A stretch of 64,000 nt of DNA from Haliotis asinina (taxonomy: Eukaryota; Mollusca; Gastropoda; Lepetellida; Haliotidae). Of the stretch, positions 11,731 to 64,000 are shown one piece after another. How positions within the stretch are numbered: the stretch's first letter is position 1; each line of letters opens with the position of its first letter. The DNA lies in NCBI RefSeq assembly GCF_037392515.1, contig NC_090287.1, forward strand, positions 12,823,001 through 12,887,000. Direction: 5' to 3'. Both the position numbers and the translations under genes were made by a program. Below the pieces are notes generated by a model, which had not been told where the DNA came from, made no database searches, and saw only the letters and a list, made by a program, of their open reading frames with translations.

Positions 11731-13204
11731 GAGCCCAACTGATGCAGTGCTCAAACGCTTACCGCTCTGGTAAAACCCTTGAGCACGAGTGTAAATGATG
11801 GAAATAGTCTTGGAGAGTCACTGTTGACAATCGAACATACATAATCGCCGGCTATCGGGGTGGGTACCCAGTACAATTGGTTTCGGGTGACCCTTGAAGC
11901 CTGGACCACCCCTGCATACACTTTTCGTCAGCGATAACAGTGAATGAATGTCGTTTAATGTTGGCACATTTCCTGCTCAAGCAGGTAACCATAAATTTAT
12001 TGTGCTAATCAAGTCACCCGTGATCATAAAATTATAATATTATATAAATTATGTATACAACCCATGTATGCAGTACAGCGCCTTGAGCTTGTACTTGAAT
12101 TCGTGTCAAAATGTCATCCCTCGAACATTGTAACCGCTAAATATGTTATAAACCTGTGTAAACAACTATGAGTTAGCGAGACGAAAGGAGATACCATGGT
12201 AATATTACATCCGTTACAAGAGAAGCCGCTGTAAATTTAACATTTAGTCTGACTTCGTTCTCTCAGGACCCTTTTACCGAAAGTTCCAAAATCTTGAACC
12301 TATTCTCGAATCCAGAATAACCATATGCATGCATATAAAACTGACTGCTTATCTCGAATCCTAGACTAAAAATGCATGTCGCAAACCTTGGTCTCAGTTC
12401 CAGCTATTCAATTCTATACCGTTTCCTCAACGTTGACATTCATGCGCCGCATTAAGAGTTTTCAGTTATACTTCTCATTTAAACTCACGTAAAATCACGT
12501 ATGAAGTCAGATAAATTTGAAAAAATGTCCAGCTTAGTTTGAATTGCGCAGATCGATACTCATCACTGGATTGTCCAGACTCGATTATTTACAAACCGCC
12601 GTCATACAGCGGGAATCTTGTCGAGTGCGGCGTAAAACTAAACTCACTCAATCCAACTCAGTTTCACCCTCTGAAATTATAGACGTTAAATAAAATCAGC
12701 ATAAGTTCCATTGTGTCGCTCGCGAAAAAACGTCAATTTACAGAATTCCATGATAATATGAGAAACAGTAATTGTAAAACAATACTTTTTTACTTACACT
12801 ACAGGCCATCTTCTTGCAGACTTGATTTCATCATGCAGTCATATATTGATCATTGCGGCGTTAATAGAAAATTAACAACCACACATACCCACCCGTTTAG
12901 CACCTCCTATACGCCTAGACGTGACATATGTGCTGTCAATACTGAACGGCCCGCTTTTGCGTGTCTAAAGCATGTATAAATAATGCGAATCGAATTCTTT
13001 CAATTCTGTATTTACTTCGTTTGAAAACCACGTTTCCTTTTGACATTACAATTTTTACAATATTTGCTAGCCTCCGTCTCAGTATTCTGACAAAAGACAC
13101 TGTATGCACTGCCCTGCCTGAATTGCCTACAGCCTACTGAGTGAAGTCACAGGGTGTATAGCTGAGCTATACCCGTACCTGTACCCCGAGTAAGGGGATG
13201 TAAC
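11731..13204. other. Intergenic; contains one SINE tail
   Basis: No gene is supported. The only recognisable piece is a minus-oriented fragment of the common molluscan repeat at 12545-12655, ending '...gtgcggcgtaaaactaaactcactca'. The 88-residue frame at 12713-12979 has no family features. Confidence 0.45.
12545..12655 (-). repeat. Fragment of abundant molluscan interspersed repeat
   Basis: This matches the complement of the repeat at 57281-57550 ('gagtgcggcgtaaaactaaactcactc', 'cactggattgtccagactcgattattta'). It is truncated at its 5' side. Confidence 0.8.
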
Positions 13205-13890
13205 TCCACCTAACTTTGAAAGTAAACGTATTTAAAAACTATGTTTTCCCTCTGATGTCCATATATTAAAACACTCACCTTTCCATATATGATTTAACAA
13301 GTACGGCTGACTGCAAACATTAAACGTTCCTTTTACGACCCTTCTAAATCAATCAGTACCGTTATTTCTAACAGTAAAAGGGAACATAGTTCATTGGCAC
13401 ACTCAGTATAAAGTAGTACGCTTCCATTAGTGTGAAAACGTCTTATCACCTTCCCACTGATTCTGAAACAGCTCACTGCACTCATAAGGATAGTAGATTG
13501 TACTTTCTCGATGAAGAGAAATCTTGAATGATAAAGAAATACAATCATGGAAATATCGCTTGCAAATGTGGAAACTATTTGTGTTACCTTTTCAGTGCTG
13601 AGAATAATTCTCCACCTTTTCATAAACAGCCAATTGTAAATAATATTCCTTGATCGGATTAGCTGTTATCCATTAGAGACAGAACATCAATCACTAATAA
13701 ACGAGGTGAGCCACCACTCCTCGGGTCCGACTGCAGTTAAGCTGTAGCGGAGAGACAGCGCTTGCTGTTTCCGGGTGACTGTCCATGTAACCCTATATAC
13801 CCTGTACACGTCATTGCGAAGCTGTTGAAAACAGCGTTCGTAAACAATCCTTCGTCAGCTATCCTCCTTCAACCATTAAACCCCAAGAAC
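13205..13890 (+). repeat. Dispersed repeat, copy B
   Basis: Second copy of the ~680-bp segment at 1612-2290, same orientation, with homology running from 'tttaaaaactatgtt' to 'accattaaacc'. The two copies bracket the LINE relic and the fucosyltransferase-like gene. Frames inside it do not match between copies, so it is not protein-coding. Confidence 0.7.
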
Positions 13891-14489
13891 AGTGGGTTGA
13901 ATGCCGCCGTTCAGGTTTTCCATGTGATCGCTTACATTAACCCTCACTGTTCTAAACTTTCATTAACCACCTAAAGAGAACGGCGAAAGATCTTGTGGAA
14001 ATACATGTATAAAGGAGTTTTTACAAAAAGAAATATCTGGACTCAGATTTTGCAAAATTTAAGTTAGAACAGTAGATTGAAGTAAGGGGCTACATTTACA
14101 CTGTTGGGTCTAAACTTTTGATGGGAAGTATAGTTTGACCACTTTAGTCTTCCTCGTCGACCCGGTCGAGTGCCTAAAACTCGCCGTCTATTTCGGGGAG
14201 GGGCCAACGTATATAAATAACATTGTCTATCAATATTTGTAGAGTGAGTAGTGAGACCTGCAAGTGAACTAAACAAAGCTGAAGCTTTCTATGATCGGAA
14301 AGGTTTTGATATCAGTACTAGCAGCAAGTGTTTACATTAAGACAACAGAGAGACTAGCAAGTCATAATAAGTTGTTCTCAAGACTGCTGAAAGCGACTTC
14401 TACACTAAAAAAATCACACCAAAAATCAATGTTGGAATTTATGAAACAGCGTATCCCAATATTTCACATATTTCATATACATATTTAAT

Positions 14490-14840
14490 TATTTTCAGGG
14501 GACTGTACTATCAGGTGAAATGTGTTTGCAAGTAACAGTGACAGTTTCATGATTTAAAAAATGTTTGGGTGTATTTGATGTGAGCGAAAAATGTGACATT
14601 TCGCTGATCTTATCTGATCCGTCATTGAACACTGCACTGCGTTGTTTGAGTGTTTCTAGTTATTATTCTAAAACTTCTTTCACATGCACCCGTAATTTGT
14701 ATGAGGGGAATATACCATCAGGGGAAAGGTTTTGCAAGTAATAGTGATAGTTTTATGATTTTTGAAAAATTGTTAGGGTGTATATGGTGTGTGTGAAAAA
14801 TATAACATATCGCCGATCTGATCTGATCCACCATTGATGC
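14490..14840 (+). repeat. Diverged tandem duplication, ~200-bp unit
   Basis: 14497-14640 and 14702-14840 are related. Both have 'gcaagtaa.agtga.agttt.atgattt' followed by a '...gtgtat.tg.tgtg..' segment and end with 'gatctgatcc...cattga'. It is non-coding. No known family was recognised. Confidence 0.6.
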
Positions 14841-15451
14841 TTGTGATCATCGAGGCTTTTTCTTTATTTATTTAATTCATTCACATATAATTCTTGCCCT
14901 TAATTCTTACCATAATTCATTCTTTCATTCATTGTAATATTTCGACTGACACAATACACTGGCTGAAGTACTGTTAAACGCAGTCTAAGTTGCACAAGGA
15001 ACGAGCCAAGTCACTGTGTGCGTTGGAGCATGACGAGGCTCACGTTATTAGTACATATTAACGGTAAACAAAGGAAGCGAGTGACGTATCCCTGTTGTAG
15101 GTTATACCAGCTCCGCGTGATCAAATCTCAGTGGATATACCGCTGTGGTAAGGTTGATTTTTAAGCCTACAAGAGTTGCCTCCCATACTGTGTACCGTCC
15201 ATCATAATATGAACCCTATCCTCAATAGTTTCTGTATTTTTGATTATTTGAAAAGGAAGAATCATTTTCCAACAGTGCAATGGTATTCAGTAACCGTGCA
15301 GTTGTGTTGAACATAAGCTTACAATTGCTAAAAGGCGGGAAAGTTTTGCACTTCGACACAATTGTTATGATATAGACACACACACATGCTGACAACACCA
15401 AAGTCTGTTGCATTCAAACATACGTACACTACATGAATTCGAACACGCGCG

Positions 15452-15480
15452 CGCGCGCACGCACGCACACACACACAAGA
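15452..15480. repeat. (GC)n/(AC)n microsatellite
   Basis: Short 'gcgcgcgcgcacgcacgcacacacacaca' dinucleotide run. Confidence 0.9.
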
Positions 15481-15739
15481 TTGACAAACTATATGGATAA
15501 CAACTTCTTTATTACTATTACGATATAGACGTTTCGGTACAGATTCTTGCACCGTTGTCGAGCAGGAATGAAACATACAGTGGTGGCAAAGGATATATAG
15601 CGAGGCTAGCAAAGACAACAAGATAACAAGGTAATTAACACAATAGGGTGGAGACTGAGGTGATGAAGCCACTGGGTAGACAGTGGGGGAGGGAGTAGAA
15701 GCCAACGATATACAAATGTAAGGGTGAGTTTAACAAGGC

Positions 15740-16018
15740 AAAGTGTTTACAGCTGATTGGGCTTGGAGGAGTGCATCATAAGCTGATGGAATGTAATATC
15801 GTTGATCTCGGTTGATGGTAGGCTTTTGACGTTTGATGCGAAAGGCTTCGGTGAGTTTTTTTGGTGAAGTTCTTTTGATTGTTGGCCAGGATGGTGATGT
15901 CGGCAAAGTTAATGAGGTGATTGGGATTAGACTGGATGTGATCAGTGATGGCTGATTTGCTGTCGGACTTTGCAACTGATGTCTTGTGTTCTTTCCCACG
16001 GCTTTTGATCGGTCGGGA

Positions 16019-16030
<12 letters not shown>
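15740..16030 (-). pseudogene. Penelope-like element GIY-YIG endonuclease tail, frameshifted
   Basis: On the minus strand one frame reads 'DSKSAITDHIQSNPNHLINF.DITILANNQKN' and the adjacent frame continues 'LTEAFRIKRQKPTINRDQ.YYIP'. Together they give the C-terminal pattern of the nuclease domain carried by Penelope-like retroelements (S-A-I-x-x-H ... E-A-x-x-I ... K-P-x-x-N-R-D). A single frameshift separates the halves. A (TC)n(AC)n tract truncates the upstream side. It is a dead fragment. Confidence 0.72.

Positions 16031-16080
<50 letters not shown>
16021..16080. repeat. (TC)n(AC)n compound microsatellite
   Basis: About 20 TC units followed by about 10 AC units. The RERERE and VCVCVC frames across it are artefacts. 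Confidence 0.95.
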
Positions 16081-16189
16081 TTTGTAGAATTCTGGGTACT
16101 TACACACATACATTTTAAGCATTTACATGGATGACTTTGTGGTACATTTACACACAAAAATGAAAAATTGATTTTAAATGAAACCGCTG

Positions 16190-17100
16190 TAGAGATATAG
16201 TGAATCATCATCATATAAATATCTCGGCGCTCATTTCTCTTGCTCTGGAAATTGGTATCAAACTCAAAACACCTTGGCAGAACAAGCTTGGAGAGTACTG
16301 TCTGTTGTTAGATTGTCTATGAAAAATTTCACAAATTTAGCATTAAAAGTCCTAGTACATAATTTATGTTAAAATTCTTCCAGTCTTGATGTATGGTTCT
16401 GAAATTTGGGTATATAAATATCAGTATCGCTTATCTGAAAAGAATCTTGATTGTTCGGCTTTGAGAGTTAAGAAACTTCTCTTCAGCTATGGTTTTGGAA
16501 ATGTTTGGGTTGATCAACAAATTACAAATGTTAACAATTTCCTTATACAATTTAGGCAGAGGTGTATTGATATTCATTTTCAAACATGCGCTTCAGATCT
16601 TGATGAATGTACCAAACTAGATTCTTTCAGACAAATAAATATGACTGTGTCAGAAGAATACTACATTAGTGCTGTAAAAATGAAGGTATATTGTATTGCC
16701 CTTTGTAGTTTTCGCTGTTCAGATCATATCTTAATGATTGGACACAGAAGACGTTCACATCTTGCACGTAACGAACGTTTATGTCCCTTTAGTGTTATTC
16801 CTACGATCGAATCTAAATACCATTTTTGCCTTGAATGTCCATTCTATGACGATCTGAGAGCATCGATCATACCACATTTTTATCATGTACATCCTTCAGA
16901 AAACAAGCTAGCTCAACTGTTTACTGCTAATACTAATACCGTTATAAACATTGCTAAATATATAATATATATTTTTACCTATGAAAAAATGTATGAAATA
17001 TTTTGTATCCAGCTGATCTTGTATTCATATCTCTGTACAATATTATACCTCTGTCTTCATTCCGTCACATACACACATACACACCATCAATTAGGATGAA
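16190..17100 (+). pseudogene. LINE ORF2 C-terminal fragment
   Basis: The region starts in one frame with a 'YKYLGAHFSCSGNW' RT thumb motif. It shifts frame near 16370 and continues as a 237-residue frame starting 'MMYGSEIWVYKY'. It then has a carboxy-terminal zinc-knuckle-like region ('RNERLCPFSVIPTIESKYHFCLECPFY', Cys and His conserved in LINE tails) and the 'LAKYI' helix. This order is standard for the end of a CR1/RTE-like ORF2. The upstream RT core is missing, so it is a 5'-truncated, inactive copy. The frame itself should not be annotated as a host gene. Confidence 0.75.
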
Positions 17101-18299
17101 TTGGTGGTACACTGACACACATATCAATGCAGCAACTGAAGAACCTGGAACCGTTGATACACATACGAGACAGCTCCATACATACGCCATTAAATGACCA
17201 TGATGTCACAGGTTTTCATTTTATTATTAATATCTGATCTTCCATAAACGTTCTCTTACTGTCACATCCTATTCAATCATACCATATACTACAAATCAGC
17301 ACCAGATAATGGTCACCAAAATGTCATATTCTTCATGGTCCTTGATACTTTCTTACAGTCATTTGTTTCAGACTGTATATATTTTTTTCCACAGTTTATG
17401 TCTCTGAAATGAGCTTCCAATAATTCTTATTCCCACAAAACATTTATTTCAGAGCATTCAAGAAGTCCAGTATCTTTTAACAATTTCAGGACCAGAATAT
17501 TTTATTGAAAGATCGTCAAATGGTCAGTCCCTTAGAAACAAGGAAAAACAAACCCTTCTTTATAATGAATTTCACTTTTATTCATAAACAATATGTCAAT
17601 GAGTCAAGTGTTATGGAATAATCCAAGTTTTCACATAAACAGCAGTGTTGAGAAACCCGTTAACCCAGATGGTACTGATTCAAAAGAAATTGTCCCATGT
17701 AACTTTTTTCCATCTTAATGATGATTGGCATCGTTTATACTGTAAAGACATACATAACATTACTTGTCAGACTGATGGAATAATGAATTAACAAAGCCCT
17801 GACTAACAAGACATTTCCATGTTAAATATGACAGAATCCTTAAAAGCAACAGACAAAGCGCTGTGTTATTTATATATTTATAGCTAAGATGCACGGAATT
17901 ATCATGGAACAACCCTCCTATCATCAGAAATTTACAGCCTACTGTAAGTGATACTGGTCTGCAAACAAGTCAAAGCAGTCCAAATACCTGCTTTGGCAGT
18001 AATATTGGCTTTCTTGCTGGTCTTAACTTTAACAATTGCACTATAAACACTGTTGCGGGACCACTGAAAACTGATATTGTGTCTGACATAATGGTGCCCA
18101 TAGCTGGACATGTCGAATATCGGCATGGTCTGTTGTGACGTCACTTGATTTGATGACGTAATTGCATTCAGTCAGTCAACCCTGTCAAAAGCTAGATTTT
18201 GAGTAAATTTAGAGTCAAACTGCTTCATTGTTTCCTTTATCCTTTCCACACAAATTCCATGTATTTCAGCAATAATGATGATAATGATATTTTAGAGGT
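17101..18299. other. Intergenic, no gene seen
   Basis: No supported gene. It lies between the LINE tail and the 3' end of ERCC2. The 70-residue minus frame at 17932-18144 shows no family features. Confidence 0.45.
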
Positions 18300-18391
18300 C
18301 ATAATCATTTGCAGAAGTCCTTGGTCTTTTTCAAATGCCCACCTTTGCCAGGCAGCTAATGGAAGACCTAGGACTTCTGCAAATGATTATG
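18300..18391. repeat. Near-perfect 29-bp hairpin, 34-nt loop
   Basis: 18300-18328 pairs with 18363-18391 with a single T-T mismatch (18322/18369). The arm reads 'cataatcatttgcagaagtcc' and onward. It lies about 0.6-0.7 kb beyond the ERCC2 stop codon on the transcript side. It could be a small foldback element or a structured 3' UTR/pre-miRNA-like hairpin. Sequence alone does not separate these. Confidence 0.75.
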
Positions 18392-18972
18392 CCCTCAGAA
18401 TTAGTGCTACCCTCGTAATATCCATGAGATACAGGTAATGGAATCAATATAGCTCTTTTCACCAATGAGTGCATCTATATATGACTATCATAAAATTTGT
18501 CATCAAACATGTATTCTCCTCCTTCTCCTCTTCTATAAAGGTAACAGAGCAACATGATAATGAAAATATCTCATGTCCAGTATTGTAAGTGATGCATCTC
18601 TGTTTGTGAAACGGCCAGCTATTGTCATTGCTTCAGATGGTACACCCTGGTAATAGTAAACTCAGCGTAAGGAGTGTTACTACAAACATTGCCAGATCTG
18701 TTTGTCCTTTGACGGTGAAATCATGTCTCTTTGTATTCTTTGTTCTGTTCATGATTCATAAAGCCATCACAAGATAATTGTTTGATACAGTTAGACTGGG
18801 CAACAGTTGTGTGTCATGAGTATCAAATGATGCCAAAATCAACAGCACTCACATGTGTCAGACATCTGACAGACAACAAATATGTCAGAAAAAATCAGAC
18901 ATCATGCAGCCATCACACACAGACATCAGAATGGCATCAGGCAGATATTATCAAACAGATTTGAGACAGATA

Positions 18973-63859
<44,887 letters not shown>

Positions 63860-64000
63860 CTGCAACAGTAATCATAAAACATTAACGACATATATTGTGG
63901 TGACAGCTATATTCAACATCAAACAGTAAACATAGTTTCATCCTCAGAAGACCATCTCAAAGACACATCTAACAGTAACAACCCGCCTCCACCACTCATC

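Noticed and set aside
12713..12979. 88-residue plus-strand frame as a small gene
   Set aside because: No homology signal, signal peptide or splice support; intergenic background.
16386..17099. 237-residue host gene
   Set aside because: The order of motifs is that of a LINE ORF2 tail, with the RT thumb continuing upstream in another frame.

Overview
This is invertebrate nuclear DNA, most likely from a gastropod mollusc, and abalone-like (vetigastropod) on two grounds. First, a short interspersed repeat with a tRNA-type head or a '...ttttacgccgcactcagcaatattccagc' style body recurs throughout. Second, there are many relics of LINE, Penelope-like and foldback elements. The genes have spliceosomal introns and there is no bacterial-style organisation. 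The species call is an inference from repeat style, not a database match.

Layout. (1) 1-18.9 kb is mostly non-coding and repeat-rich. It holds LINE and Penelope relics, several hairpin elements, microsatellites, a 12-bp minisatellite, two copies of a ~680-bp dispersed segment, and one intact host coding exon: a Golgi-type, fucosyltransferase-like protein (10344-11465, minus). (2) 18.97-63.86 kb carries 19 exons of one minus-strand gene, ERCC2/XPD, the TFIIH helicase. They encode 601 residues that line up without gaps with the family from about residue 160 to the C-terminus; the 5' exons lie beyond the right edge. (3) One ERCC2 intron is about 28.2 kb long (25107-53338). It contains a two-exon TALE homeobox gene on the opposite strand (28672-30978), a LINE relic, and a complete Maverick/Polinton element of 19,150 bp (32845-51994).

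The Polinton is the most unusual object. It has 355-bp terminal inverted repeats with a hairpin in each, a flanking CATGG direct repeat, a retroviral-type integrase (D-D-35-E), a protein-primed type B DNA polymerase preceded by three SAP-like repeats, and a genome-packaging ATPase. It also has a probable major capsid protein (two nearly identical intact copies), a probable minor capsid/penton protein, two paralogous fibre-like proteins with a LamG-like end, and a set of small membrane or coiled-coil proteins. Most genes are intact, so the insertion is young. Two tandem duplications (3,416 bp and 1,436 bp) have rearranged its left half. They left truncated polymerase and ATPase copies and one copy of a 240-residue gene broken by a stop codon. 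I found no adenovirus-type cysteine protease. Polinton genes start within a few tens of bases of TATATA-like tracts. One divergent gene pair is separated by a perfect 35-nt palindrome that includes both start codons.

How the parts relate: the left-half Polinton genes are transcribed in the same direction as ERCC2, while the TALE gene is antisense to it. The element therefore sits inside a transcribed, essential DNA-repair gene without interrupting any exon visible here.
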